From NCBI GenBank assembly GCA_033782935.1, contig JAWQEG010000283.1, positions 2,914,001 through 2,978,000 of the forward strand: DNA of 64,000 bases. The letters are read 5' to 3'. Made by a program: the position numbers and the translations under genes. Numbering within the stretch: position 1 is the stretch's first letter; each line of letters opens with the position of its first letter. The notes below the pieces were generated by a model. It did not search any database. It saw only the letters and a list, made by a program, of their open reading frames with translations, and had not been told where the DNA came from. This DNA comes from Petrolisthes cinctipes. Its lineage: Eukaryota > Arthropoda > Malacostraca > Decapoda > Porcellanidae. Positions 9,682 to 23,430 of this stretch are shown here, in pieces.

Positions 9682-12129
9682 ATGCCTAATCAGTGCTAGA
9701 ATGTTTTCAAAATACATGCCCAAAACATGCTCAAAATCGATATTTTAGATGCCCAAAGTCAATATGTGCATGTATCATCTGTACCCGTTTATATCTCAAA
9801 TTCAGGCTCAAAACACCCGAAAATTCAATATTTTGGGGTCCCAGAAGCAATCTGTACTTGCCTACTCAGTTCTAGAATATTTTTAAAAATATAGGCTAAA
9901 AACATGCTAAAAATCGATATTTTAGGTGCCTAAAAGTCGATATCTAAAATTAAGGCCCAAAACACCCGAAAATTCGATATTTAGGGGTCCCAGAAGCGAT
10001 CTGTACATGCCTACTCAGTGCTAGAATGTTTTCAAAATACATGCCCAAAACATGCTCAAAATCGATATTTTAGATGCCCAAAGTCAATATGTGCATGTAT
10101 CATCTGTACCCGTTTATATCTATAATTCTGGCCGAAAACACCCGAAAATTCGATATTTTTGGGTCCCAGAAGCGATCTGTACATGCCTACTCAGTGCTAG
10201 AATATTTTCAAAATATAGGCTAAAAACATGCTAAAAATCGATATTTTAGGTGAGTAATGGCGATATCTCAAATTCAGGCTCAAAACTCCCGAAAATTCGA
10301 TATTTAGGGGTCCCAGAAGCGATCTGTACATGCCTACTCCGTGTTAGAGTATTTTCAAAATACAGTCCAAAAACATACTGAAAATCGATCTTTTAGGTGC
10401 CCAAAAGTCGATATGTGCGTGCATCTTCTGTACCCGTTTATATCTCAAATTCTGGCCCTAAACACCCGAAAATTCAATATTTTGGGGTCCCAAAAGCAAT
10501 CTGTACATGCCTACTCAGTGCTAGAATATTTTCAAAATATAGGCTAAAAACATGCTCACAATCGATATTTTAGGTGCCAAAAAGTCGATATCTCAAATTA
10601 AGGCCCAAAACAACCGAAAATTCGATATTTTGGGGTCCCAGAAGCGATCTGTACATGCCTACTCCGTGTTATAGTATTTTCAAAATACAGGCCCAAAACA
10701 TGCTCAAAATCGATGTTTTATGTGCCAAAAAGTCGATATGTGCATGCATCTTCAGTACCCGTTTATATCTCAAATTCTGGCCCTAAACACCCGAAAATTC
10801 GATATTTTGGGGTCCCAGAAGCGATCTATACATGCCTACTCCGTGTTAGAGTATTTTCAAAATTCAGGCCCAAAACATGCTGAAAATCGAAATTTTTGGT
10901 GCCCAAAGTCAATATGTGTATGCATCTTCTATTTTCATTTATATCTCAAATTCAGGATCAAAACACTCGAAAATTCGATATTTTGGGGTCCCAGAAGCGA
11001 TCTGTACATGCCTACTCAGTGCTAGAATGTTTTCAAAATATAGGCTCAAAACATGCTTAAAATCGATATTTTAGGTGCCCAAAAGTCGATATGTGCATGC
11101 ATCTTCTGTACTCGTTTATATCTCAAATTCAGGCTCAAAACACCCGAAAATTCGATAATTTGGGGTCCCAGAAGCGATCTGTACATGCCTACTCAGTGCT
11201 AGAATGTTTTCAAAATACATGCCCTAAACATGCTCAAAATCGATATTTTAGATGCCCAAAGTCAATATGTGCATGTATCTTCTGTCCCCGTTTATATCTC
11301 AAATTCAGGCTCAAAACACCCGAAAATTCAATATTTTGGGGTCCCAGAAGCAATCTGTACATGCCTACTCAGTGCTAGAATATTTTTTAAAATATAGGCT
11401 AAAAACATGCTAAAAATCGATATTTTAGGTGCCAAAAAGTCGATATCTAAAATTAAGTCCCAAAACACCCGAAAATTCGATATTTAGGGGTCCCAGAAGC
11501 GATCTGTACATGCCTACTCCGTGTTAGAGTATTTTCAAAATACAGGCCAAAAACATACTGAAAATCGATCTTTTAGGTGCCCAAAAGTCGATATGTGCAT
11601 GCATCTTCTGTACCCGTTTATATCTCAAATTCTGACCCTAAACACCCAAAAATTCGATATTTTGAGGTCCCAGAAGCGATCTGTACATGCCTACTCCGTG
11701 TTAGAGTATTTTCAAAATTCAGGCCCAAAACATGCTGAAAATCGAAATTTTTGGTGCCTAAAGTCAATATGTGTATGCATCTTCTATACTCGTTTATATC
11801 TCAAATTCAAACTCAAAACACCCGAAAATTCGATATTTTGGGGTCCCAGAAGCGATCTGTACATGCCTACTCCGTGTTAGAGTATTTTCAAAATTCAGGC
11901 CAAAACATGCTGAAAATAGAAATTTTTGGTGCCCAAAGTCAATATGTTTATGCATCTTCTATACTCGTTTATATCTCAAATTCAGTCTCAAAACACCCTT
12001 AAATTCGATAATTTGGGGTCCCAGAAGCGATCTGTACATGCCTACTCAGTGCGAGAATATTTTCAAAATATAGGCTTAAAACATGCTAAAAATCGATATT
12101 TTAGGTGCGTGAAGTCGATATCTGAAATT
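9682..12129 (+). repeat. Satellite mosaic without tandem HOR
   Basis: Full and short monomers occur in an order that does not repeat as a long block. A local duplication of 325 bp (one full plus one short monomer) places the variant GTATCATCTGTACCC at about 9773 and 10098. Monomers with GAAATTTTTGGTGCC and CAAAATTCAGG (10870-10910, 11715-11755, 11895-11935) begin here and recur to about 20 kb. The segment 11460-11750 recurs near 14574-14864 (offset 3114). No gene or inserted element was seen. Confidence 0.85.
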
Positions 12130-12845
12130 CAGGGCCAAAACACCCGAAAATTCGATATTATGGGTCCCAGAAGCGATCTGTACATGCCTACTCCGTGTTA
12201 GAGTATTTACAAAATACCGGCCCAAAACATGCTCAAAATCGATGTTTTAGGTGCCCAAAAGTCGATATGTGCATGCATCTTCAGTACCCGTTTATATCTC
12301 AAATTCAGGCTCAAAACACCCGAAAATTCGATATTTTGGGGTTCCAGAAGCGATCTGTACATGCCTACTCCGTGTAAGAGTATTTTCAAAATAAATGCCC
12401 AAAACATGCTGAAAATCGATATTTTAGATGCCCAAAGTCAATATGTACCCGTTTATATCTCAAATTCAGGCTCAAAACACCCGAAAATTCAATATTTTGG
12501 GGTCCCAGAAGCAATCTGTACAGTGCTAGAATATTTTCAAAATATAGGCTAAAAACATGCTAAAAATCGATCTTTTAAGTGCCAAAAAGTCAATATCTCA
12601 AATTCAGTCCCAAAACACCCGAAAATTCGATATTTAGGGGTCCCAGAAGCGATATGTACATGCCTACTCCGTGTTAGAGTATTTTCAAAATACAGGCCAA
12701 AAACATACTGAAAATCGAATTTTTAGGTGCCCAAAAGTCGATATGTGCATGCATCTTCTGTACCCGTTTATATCACAATTTCTGGCCCTAAACACCCGAA
12801 AATTCGATATTTTGGGGTCCCAGAAGCGATCTGTACATGCCTACT
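12130..12845 (+). repeat. Block P copy 1 (offset 2970 bp)
   Basis: About 715 bp recur at 15100-15815. Diagnostic variants are GATATTATGGG, GTATTTACAAAATACCGG, a 15-bp deletion giving CAATATGTACCCG at 12439, and a 10-bp deletion giving CTGTACAGTGCTAG near 12516. Both deletions sit between short direct repeats (TGT and CA). Confidence 0.83.
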
Positions 12846-15099
12846 CCGTGTTAGAGTATTTTGAAAATTCAGGCCCAAAACATGCTGAAAATCGAAATTT
12901 TTGGTGCCCAAAGTCAATATGTGTATGCATCTTCTATTCTCGTTTATATCTCAAATTCAGGCTCAAAACACCCGAAAATTCGATATTTTGGGGTCCCAGA
13001 AGCGATCTGTACATGCCTACTCAGTGCTAGAATGTTTTCAAAATATAGGCTCAAAACATGCTTAAAATCGATATTTTAGGTGAGTAAAGGCGATATCTCA
13101 AATTCAGGCCCAAAACACCCAAAAATTCTATATTTATTGGTCCCAGAAGCGATCTGTACATGCCTACTCCGTGTTAGAGTATTTTCAAAATACAGGCCAA
13201 AAACATAATGAAAATCGATCTTTTAGGTGCCCAAAAGTCGATATGTGCATGCATCTTCTGTACCCGTTTATATCTCAAATTCTGGCCCTAAACACCCTAA
13301 AATTCAATATTTTGGGGTCCCAGAAGAAATCTGTACATGCCTACTTAGTGCTAGAATATTTTCAAAATATAGGCTAAAAACATGCTAAAAATCGATATTT
13401 TAGGTGCCAAAAAGTCGATATCTCAAATTAAGGCCCAAAACACCCGAAAATTCGATATTTTGGGGTCCCAGAAGCGATCTGTACATGCCTACTCCGTGTT
13501 AGAGTATTTTCAAAATTCAGGCCCAAAACATGCTGAAAATCGATATTTTTGGTGCCCAAAGTCAATATGTGTATGCATATTCTACACTCGTTTATATCTC
13601 AAATTCTGGCTCAAAACACCCGAAAATTCGATATTTTGGGGTCCCAGAAGCGATCTGTACATGCCTACTCAGTGCTAGAATGTTTTCAAAATATAGGCTT
13701 AAAACATGCTAAAAATCGATATTTTAGGTGCGTAAAATCGATATCTCAAATTCAGGCCCAAAACACCCGAAAATTCGATATTATGGAGTCCCAGAAGCGA
13801 TATGTACATGCCTACTCCGTGTTAGAGTATTTACAAAATACCGGCCCAAAACATGCTCAAAATCGATGTTTTAGGTGCCCAAAAGTCGATATGTGCATGC
13901 ATCTTCAGTACCCGTTTATATATCAAATTCAGGTTCAAAACACCCGAAAATTCGATATTTTGGGGTCCCAGAAGCGATCTGTACATGCCTACTCCGTGTT
14001 AGAGTATTTTCAAAATACATGCCCAAAACATGCTGAAAATCGATATTTTAGATGCCCAAAGTCAATATGTGCATGTATCTTCTGTACCCGTTTATTTCTC
14101 AAATTCAGGCTCAAAACACCCGAAAATTCAATATTTTGGGGTCCCAGAAGCAATCTGTACAATGCTAGAATATTTTAAAATATAGGCTAAAAACATGCTA
14201 AAAATCGATCTTTTAAGTGCCAAAAAGTCAATATCTCAAATTAAGTCCCAAAACACCCGAAAATTCGATATTTAGGGGTCCCAGAAGCGATCTGTACATG
14301 CCTACTCCGTGTAAGAGTATTTTCAAAATACAGGCCAAAAACATACTGAAAATCGATCTTTTAGGTGCCCAAAAGTCGATATGTGCATGCATCTTCTGTA
14401 CCCGTTTATATCTCAAATTCTTGCCCTAAACACCCTTAACTTCAATATTTTGGGGTCCCAGAAGCAATCTGTACATGCCTACTCAGTGCTAGAATATTTT
14501 TTTAAATATAGGCTAAAAACATGCTCAAAATCGATATTTTAGGTGCCAAAAAGTCGATAACTAAAATTAAGGCCCAAAACACCCGAAAATTCGATATTTA
14601 GGGGTCCCAGAAGCGATCTGTACAAGCCTACTCCGTGTTAGAGTATTTTCAAAATACTGGCCAAAAACATACTGAAAATCGATCTTTTAGGTGCCCAAAA
14701 GTCGATATGTGCATGCATCTTCTGTACACGTTTATATCTCAAATTCTGACCCTAAACACCCAAAAATTCGATATTTTGGGGTCCCAGAAGCGATCTGTAC
14801 ATGCCTACTCCGTGTTAGAGTATTTTCAAAATTCAGGCCCAAAACATGCTGAAAATCGAAATTTTTGGTGCCCAAAGTCAATATGTGTATGCATCTTCTA
14901 TACTCGTTTATATCTCAAATTCAGGCTCAAAACACCCGAAAATTCGATATTTTGGGGTCCCAGAAGCGATCTGTACATGCCTACTCAGTGCTAGAATGTT
15001 TTCAAAATATAGGCTCAAAACATGCTTAAAATCGATATTTTAGGTGCCCAAAAGTCGATATGTGCATGCATCATCTGTACCCATTTATATCTCAAATTC
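12846..15099 (+). repeat. Satellite mosaic between block P copies
   Basis: Mixed full and short monomers. The part 13810-14290 resembles 18124-18610 (offset about 4315-4322), and 14574-14990 is nearly identical to 17577-17993 (offset 3003). The 10-bp anchor deletion (CTGTACAATGCTAG) occurs at about 14155. No gene or non-satellite sequence was seen. Confidence 0.83.
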
Positions 15100-15815
15100 T
15101 GACCCTAAACACCCGAAAATTCGATATTATGGGGTTCCAGAAGCGATCTGTACATGCCTACTCCGTGTTAGAGTATTTACAAAATACCGGCCCAAAACAT
15201 GCTCAAAATCGATGTTTTAGGTGCCCAAAAGTCGATATGTGCATGCATCTTCAGTACCCGTTTATATCTCAAATTCAGGCTCAAAACACCCGAAAATTCG
15301 ATATTTTGGGGTCCCAGAAGCGATCTGTACATGCCTACTCCGTGTAAGAGTATTTTCAAAATACATGCCCAAAACATGCTGAAAATCGATATTTTAGATG
15401 ACCAAAGTCAATATGTACCCGTTTATATCTCAAATTCAGGCTCAAAACACCCGAAAATTCAATATTTTGGGGTCCCAGAAGCAATCTGTACAGTGCTAGA
15501 ATATTTTCAAAATATAGGCTAAAAACATGCTAAAAATCGATCTTTTAAGTGCCAAAAAGTCAATATCTCAAATTCAGTAACAAAACACCCGAAAATTCGA
15601 TATTTAGGGGTCCCAGAAGCGATCTGTACATGCCTACTCCGTGTTAGAGTATTTTCAAAATACAGGCCAAAAACATACTGAAAATCAATCTTTTAGGTGC
15701 CCAAAAGTCGATATGTGCATGCATCTTCTGTACCCGTTTATATCTCAAATTCTGGCCCTAAACACCCGAAAATTCGATATTTTGGGGTCCCAGAAGCGAT
15801 CTGTACATGCCTACT
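15100..15815 (+). repeat. Block P copy 2 (offset 2970 bp)
   Basis: Same order of variants as 12130-12845, including CAATATGTACCCG at about 15409 and CTGTACAGTGCTAG near 15486. A shorter part of this block (about 220 bp carrying both deletions) recurs again inside the 1830-bp units at about 20190-20410 and 22020-22240. Confidence 0.83.
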
Positions 15816-17929
15816 CAGTGCTAGAATGTTTTCAAAATATAGGCTCAAAACATGCTCAAAATCGATATTTTAGGTGCCCAAAAGTCGATATGTGCATGCA
15901 TCTTCTGTACTCGTTTATATCTTAAATTCAAGCTCAAAACACCCGAAAATTCGATATTTTGGGGTCCCAGAATCGATCTGTACAAGCCTACTCAGTGCTA
16001 GAATATTTTCAAAATATAGGCTCAAAACATGCTAAAAATCAATATTATAGGTGCGTAAAGGCGATATATTAAATTCAGGCCCAAAACACCCGAAAATTCG
16101 ATATTTCGGGGTCCCAGAAGCGATCTGTACATGCCTACTCCGTGTTAGAGTATTTTCAAAATTCAGGCCCAAAACATGCTGAAAATCGATATTTTTGGTG
16201 CCCAAAGTCAATATGTGTATGCATCTTCTATACTCGTTTATATCTCAAATTCTGGCCCTAAACACCCGAAAAATCGATATTTTTGGGTCCCAGAAGCTAA
16301 ATGTACATGCCTACTCAGTGCTAGAATGTTTTCAAAATATAGGCTCAAAATAAGCTCAAAATCGATATTTTAGGTGCCCAAAGGTCGATATGTGCATGCA
16401 TCCTCTGTACTCGTTTATATCTCAAATTCAAGCTCAAAACACCCGAAAATTCGATATTTTGGGGTCCCAGAAGCAATCTGTACATGCCTACTCAGTGCTG
16501 GAATGTTTTCAAAATATAGGCTCAAAACATGCTTAAAATCGATATTTTAGGTGCCCAAAAGTCGATATGTGCATGCATCTTCGGTACCCGTTTATATCTC
16601 AAATTCAGGCTCAAAACACCCGAAAATTCAATATTTTGCGGTTTCAGAAGCAATCTGTACATGCCTACTCAGTGCTAGAATATTTTCAAAATATACATGC
16701 TATAAAATCGATATTTTAGGTGCCAAAAAATCGATATCTCAAATTCAGTCCCAAAACACCCGAAAATTCGATATTTAGGGGTCCCAGAAGCGATCTGTAC
16801 ATTCCTACTCCGTGTTAGAGAATTTTCAGAATACAGGCCAAAAACATACTGAAAATCGATCTTTTAGGTGCCCAAAAGTCGATATGTGCATGCATCTTCT
16901 GTACCCGTTTATATCTCAAATTCAGGCTCAAAACACTCGAAAATACGATATTTTGGGGTCCCAGAAGCGATCTGTACATGCCTACTCAGTGCTAGAATGT
17001 TTTCAAAATATAGGCTCAAAACATGCTTAAAATCGATATTTTAGGTGCCCAAAAGTCGATATGTGCATGCATCTTTTGTACTCGTTTATATCTCAAATTC
17101 AGGCTCAAAACACCCGAAAATTCGATAATTTGGGGTCCCAGAAGCGATCTGTACATGCCTACTCAGTGCTAGAATATTTTCAAAATATAGGCTTAAAACA
17201 TGTTAAAAATCGATATTTTAGGTGCGTAAAGTAGATATCTCAAATTCAGGCCCAAAACACCCGAAAATTCGATATTTAGGGGTCCCAGAAGCGATCTGTA
17301 TATGCCTACTCAGTGCTAGAATGTTTTCAAAATACATGCCCAAAACATGCTCAAAATCGATACTTTAGATGCCCAAAGTCAATATGTGCATGTATCTTCT
17401 GTACCCGTTTATATCTCAAATTCAGGCTCAAAACACCCGAAAATTCAATATTTTGGGGTCCCAGAAGCAATCTGTACATGCCTACTCAGTGCTAGAATAT
17501 TTTTTAAAATATAGGCTAAAAACATGCTAAAAATCGATATTTTGGGTGCCAAAAAGTCGATATCTAAAATTAAGGCCCAAAACACCCGAAAATTCGATAT
17601 TTAGGGGTCCCAGAAGCGATCTGTACATGCCTACTCCGTGTTAGAGTATTTTCAAAATACAGGCCAAAAACATACTGAAAATCGATCTTTTAGGTGCCCA
17701 AAAGTCGATATGTGCATGCATCTTCTGTACACGTTTATATCTCAAATTCTGACCCTAAACACCCAAAAATTCGATATTTTTGGGTCCCAGAAGCGATCTG
17801 TACATGCCTACTCCGTGTTAGAGTATTTTCAAAATTCAGGCCCAAAACATGCTGAAAATCGAAATTTTTGGTGCCCAAAGTCAATATGTGTATGCATCTT
17901 CTATACTCGTTTATATCTCCAATTCAGGC
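15816..17929 (+). repeat. Satellite mosaic
   Basis: Mixed monomers. The stretch 16550-16780 carries the rare ATATACATGCTATAAAATC variant otherwise seen at about 6930 and 9071 in HOR-2, showing exchange over about 8-10 kb. The part from 17577 repeats 14574 onward. Other private variants are GAAGCTAAATGTACATG near 16295 and CTCAAAATAAGCTC near 16342. Confidence 0.83.
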
Positions 17930-19645
17930 TCAAAACACCCGAAAATTCGATATTTTGGGGTCCCAGAAGCGATCTGTACATGCCTACTCAGTGCTAGAAT
18001 GTTTTCAAAATATAGGCTTAAAACATGCTAAAAATCGATATTTTAGGTGCGTAAAGTCGATATCTTAAATTCAGGCCCAAAACACCCGAAAATTCGATAT
18101 TATGGGGTCCCAGAAGCGATCTGTACATGCCTACTCCGTGTTAGAGTATTTTCAAAATATCGGCCCAAAACATGCTCAAAATCGATGTTTTAGGTGCCCA
18201 AAAGTCGATATGTGCATGCATCTTCAGTACCCGTTTATATCTCAAATTCAGGCTCAAAACACCCGAAAATTCGATATTTTGGGGTCCCAGAAGCGATCTG
18301 TACATGCCTACTCCGTGTTAGAGTATTTTCAAAATACATGCCCAAAACATGGTGAAAAACGATATTTTAAATGCCCAAAGTCAATATGTGCATGTATCTT
18401 CTGTACCCGTTTATATCTCAAATTCAGGCTCAAAACACCCGAAAATTCAATATTTTGGGTTCCCAGAAGCAATCTGTACAGTGCTAGAATATTTTCAAAA
18501 TATAGGCTAAAAACATGCTAAAAATCGATCTTTTAAGTTCCAAAAAGTCGATATCTCAAATTAAGGCCCAAAACACCCGAAAATTCGATATTTAGGGGTC
18601 CCAGAAGCGATCTGTACATGCCTACTCCGTGTTAGAGTATTTTCAAAATACAGGCCAAAAACATGCTCAAAATCGATGTTTTAGGTGCCCAAAAGTCGAT
18701 ATGTGCATGCATCTTCTGTACCCGTTTATATCTCAAATTCTGGCCCTAAACACCCGAAAATCCGATATTTTTGGGTCCCAGAAGCGATCTGTACATGCCT
18801 ACTCAGTACTAGAATGTTTTCAAAATATAGGCTCAAAACATGCTCAAAATCGATATTTTAGGTGCCTATAAATCGATATGTGCATGCATCTTCTGTACTC
18901 GTTTATATCTCAAATTCAGGCTCAAAACACCCGAAAATTCGATATTTTGGGGTCCCAGAATCGATCTGTACATGCCTACTCAGTGCTAGAATATATTCAA
19001 AATATAGGCTCAAAACATGCTAAAAATCAATATTTTAGGTGCGTAAAGGCGATATCTCAAATTCAGGGCAAAAACACCCGAAAATTCGATATTTCGGGGT
19101 CCCAGAAGCGATCTGTACATGCCTACTACGTGTTAGAGTATTTTCAAAATTCAGGCCCAAAACATGCTGAAAATCGATATTTTTGGTGCCCAAAGTCAAT
19201 ATGTGTATGCATCTTCTATACTCGTTTATATCTCAAATTCAGGCTCAAAACACCCGAAAATTCGATATTTTAGGGTCCCAGAAGCGATCTCTACATGCCT
19301 ACTCAGTGCTAGAATGTTTTCAAAATACATGCTCAAAACATGCTGAAAATCGATATTTTAGATGCCCAAAGTCAATATGTGCATGTATCTTCTGTACACG
19401 TTTATATCTCAAATTCATGCTCAAAACACCCGAAAATTCAATATTTTGGGGTCCCAGAAGCAATCTGTACATGCCTACTCAGTGCTAGAATATTTTCAAA
19501 ATATAGGCTAAAAACATGCTAAAAATCGATATTTTAGGTGCCAAAAAGTCGATATCTCACATTCTGTCCCAAAACACCCAAAAATTCGATATTTAGGGGT
19601 CCCAGAAGGGATCTGTACATGCCTACTCCGTGTTAGAGTATTTTC
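17930..19645 (+). repeat. Outer duplication, left copy
   Basis: About 1.7 kb recur at 23258-24826: the offset is 5328 bp to about 18905 and 5181 bp after about 19055, because one short unit (147 bp) is missing from the right copy. Variants shared by both copies include TTTTAAGTTCCAAAAAG, GTGCCTATAA near 18864, CTACTACGTGTTAG and GATCTCTACATG. Confidence 0.85.
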
Positions 19646-19770
19646 AAAATTCAGGCCCAAAACATGCTGAAAATCGAAATTTTTGGTGCCCAAAGTCAAT
19701 ATGTGTATGCATCTTCTATACTCGTTTATATCTCCAATTCTGGCTCAAAACACCCGAAAATTCGATATTT
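19646..19770 (+). repeat. Junction monomer between duplications
   Basis: Part of one full monomer with GAAATTTTTGGTGCC and TATCTCCAATTC. It resembles 17838-17930 (offset about 1812), suggesting the nested duplication used this monomer type as a breakpoint. Confidence 0.6.
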
Positions 19771-21600
19771 TGGGGTCCCAGAAGCGATCTGTACATGCCT
19801 ACTCAGTGCTAGAATGTTTTCAAAATATAGGCTCAAAACATGTTTAAAATCGATATTTTAGGTGCCCAAAAGTCGATATGTGCATGCATCTTCTGTACCC
19901 ATTTATATCTCAAATTCTGACCCTAAACACCCGAAAATTCGATATTATGTGGTCCCAGAAGCGATCTGTACATGCCTACTCCGTGTTAGAGTATTTACAA
20001 AATACAGGCCCAAAACATGCTCAAAATCGATGTTTTAGGTGCCCAAAAGTCGATATGTGCATGCATCTTCAGTACCCGTTTATATCTCAAATTCAGGATC
20101 AAAACACCCGAAAATTCGATATTTTGGGGTCCCAGAAGCGATCTGTACATGCCTACTCAGTGCTAGAATGTTTTCAAAATACATGCCCAAAACATGCTGA
20201 AAATCGATATTTTAGATGACCAAAGTCAATATGTACCCGTTTATATCTCAAATTCAGGCTCAAAACACCCGAAAATTCAATATTTTGGGGTCCCAGAAGC
20301 AATCTGTACAGTGCTAAAATATTTTCAAAATATAGGCTAAAAACATGCTAAAAATCGATCTTTTAAGTGCCAAAAAGTCAATATCTCAAATTCAGTCCCA
20401 AAACACCCAAAAATTCGATATTTAGGGGTCCCAGAAGCGATCTGTACATGCCTACTCCGTGTTAGAGTATTTTCAAAATACAGGCCAAAAACATACTGAA
20501 AATCAATCTATTAGGTGCCCAAAAGTCGATATGTGCATGCATCTTCTGTACCCGTTTATATCTCAAATTCTGGCCCTAAACACCCGAAAATTCGATATTT
20601 TGGGGTCCCAGAAGCGATCTGTACATGCCTACTCCGTGTTAGAGTATTTTCAAAATTCAGGCCCAAAACATACTGAAAATCGATATTTTTGGTGCCCAAA
20701 GTCAATATGTGTATGCATCTTCTATACTCGTTTATATATCAAATTCAGGCTCAAAACACCCGAAAATTCGATATTTTGGGGTCCCAGAAGCGATCTGTAC
20801 ATGCCTACTCAGTGCTAGAATGTTCACAAAATACATGCCCAAAACATGCTCAAAATCGATATTTTAGATGCCCAAAGTCAATATTTGCATGTATCTTCTG
20901 TACCCGTTTATATCTCAAATTCAGGCTCAAAACACCCGAAAATTCAATATTTTGGGGTCCCAGTAGCAATCTGTACATGCCTACTCAGGGCTAGAATATT
21001 TTTTAAAATATAGGCTAAAAACATGCTAAAAATCGATATTTTAGGTGAGTAAAGGCGATATCTCAAATTCAGGCCCAAAACACCCGAAAATTCTATATTT
21101 AGGGGTCCCAGAAGCGATCTGTACATGCCTACTCCGTGTTAGAGTATTTTCAAAATACAGGCCCAAAACATGCTCAAAATCGATGTTTTAAGTGCCAAAA
21201 AGTCGATATGTTCATGCATCTTCAGTACCCGTTTATATCTCAAATTCAGGCTCAAAACACCCGTAAATTCGATATTTTGGGGTCCTAGAAGCGATCTGTA
21301 CATGCCTACTCCGTGTTAGAGTATTTTCAAAATACATGCCCAAAACATGCTGAAAATCTATATTTTAGATGCCCAAAGTCAATATGTGCATGTATCTTCT
21401 GTACCCGTTTATATCTCAAATTCATGCTCAAAACACCCGAAAATTCGATATTTTGGGGTCCCAGAAGCGATCTGTACATGCCTACTCAGTGCTAGAATGT
21501 TTTCAAAATATAGGCTTAAAACATGCTAAAAATCGATATTTTAGGTGCGTAAAGTCGATATCTTAAATTCAGGCCCAAAACACCCGAAAATTCGATATTA
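19771..21600 (+). repeat. HOR-3 copy 1, period 1830 bp
   Basis: About 11 monomers recur exactly 1830 bp downstream. Private variants are CATGTTTAAAATC near 19839, GATATTATGTGGTCCC, GAATGTTCACAAAATAC near 20818, CAATATTTGCATG near 20880 and GGGGTCCTAGAAG near 21282. The unit is embedded within the outer duplication of about 5.3 kb. Confidence 0.9.
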
Positions 21601-23430
21601 TGGGGTCCCAGAAGCGATCTGTACATGCCTACTCAGTGCTAGAATGTTTTCAAAATATAGGCTCAAAACATGTTTAAAATCGATATTTTAGGTGCCCAAA
21701 AGTCGATATGTGCATGCATCTTCTGTACCCATTTATATCTCAAATTCTGACCCTAAACACCCGAAAATTCGATATTATGTGGTCCCAGAAGCGATCTGTA
21801 CATGCCTACTCCGTGTTAGAGTATTTACAAAATACAGGCCCAAAACATGCTCAAAATCGATGTTTTAGGTGCCCAAAAGTCGATATGTGCATGCATCTTC
21901 AGTACCCGTTTATATCTCAAATTCAGGATCAAAACACCCGAAAATTCGATATTTTGGGGTCCCAGAAGCGATCTGTACATGCCTACTCAGTGCTAGAATG
22001 TTTTCAAAATACATGCCCAAAACATGCTGAAAATCGATATTTTAGATGACCAAAGTCAATATGTACCCGTTTATATCTCAAATTCAGGCTCAAAACACCC
22101 GAAAATTCAATATTTTGGGGTCCCAGAAGCAATCTGTACAGTGCTAAAATATTTTCAAAATATAGGCTAAAAACATGCTAAAAATCGATCTTTTAAGTGC
22201 CAAAAAGTCAATATCTCAAATTCAGTCCCAAAACACCCAAAAATTCGATATTTAGGGGTCCCAGAAGCGATCTGTACATGCCTACTCCGTGTTAGAGTAT
22301 TTTCAAAATACAGGCCAAAAACATACTTAAAATCAATCTATTAGGTGCCCAAAAGTCGATATGTGCATGCATCTTCTGTACCCGTTTATATCTCAAATTC
22401 TGGCCCTAAACACCCGAAAATTCGATATTTTGGGGTCCCAGAAGCGATCTGTACATGCCTACTCCGTGTTAGAGTATTTTCAAAATTCAGGCCCAAAACA
22501 TACTGAAAATCGATATTTTTGGTGCCCAAAGTCAATATGTGTATGCATCTTCTATACTCGTTTATATATCAAATTCAGGCTCAAAACACCCGAAAATTCG
22601 ATATTTTGGGGTCCCAGAAGCGATCTGTACATGCCTACTCAGTGCTAGAATGTTCACAAAATACATGCCCAAAACATGCTCAAAATCGATATTTTAGATG
22701 CCCAAAGTCAATATTTGCATGTATCTTCTGTACCCGTTTATATCTCAAATTCAGGCTCAAAACACCCGAAAATTCAATATTTTGGGGTCCCAGTAGCAAT
22801 CTGTACATGCCTACTCAGGGCTAGAATATTTTTTTAAATATAGGCTAAAAACATGCTAAAAATCGATATTTTAGGTGAGTAAAGGCGATATCTCAAATTC
22901 AGGCCCAAAACACCCGAAAATTCTATATTTAGGGGTCCCAGAAGCGATCTGTACATGCCTACTCCGTGTTAGAGTATTTTCAAAATACAGGCCCAAAACA
23001 TGCTCAAAATCGATGTTTTAGGTGCCAAAAAGTCGATATGTTCATGCATCTTCAGTACCCGTTTATATCTCAAATTCAAGCTCAAAACACCCGTAAATTC
23101 GATATTTTGGGGTCCTAGAAGCGATCTGTACATGCCTACTCCGTGTTAGAGTATTTTCAAAATACATGCCCAAAACATGCTGAAAATCTATATTTTAGAT
23201 GCCCAAAGTCAATATGTGCATGTATCTTCTGTACCCGTTTATATCTCAAATTCATGCTCAAAACACCCGAAAATTCGATATTTTGGGGTCCCAGAAGCGA
23301 TCTGTACATGCCTACTCAGTGCTAGAATGTTTTCAAAATATAGGCTTAAAACATGCTAAAAATCGATATTTTAGGTGCGTAAAGTCGATATCTTAAATTC
23401 AGGCCCAAAACACCCGAAAATTCGATATTA
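21601..23430 (+). repeat. HOR-3 copy 2, period 1830 bp
   Basis: Differs from copy 1 by only a handful of substitutions in my reading (ACTGAAAATC to ACTTAAAATC near 22327, TTTAAAATA to TTTTAAATA near 22831, TTTTAAGTG to TTTTAGGTG near 23018, CAGGCTC to CAAGCTC near 23078). That is about 99.7 % identity with no indel, a recent tandem duplication. Confidence 0.9.
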
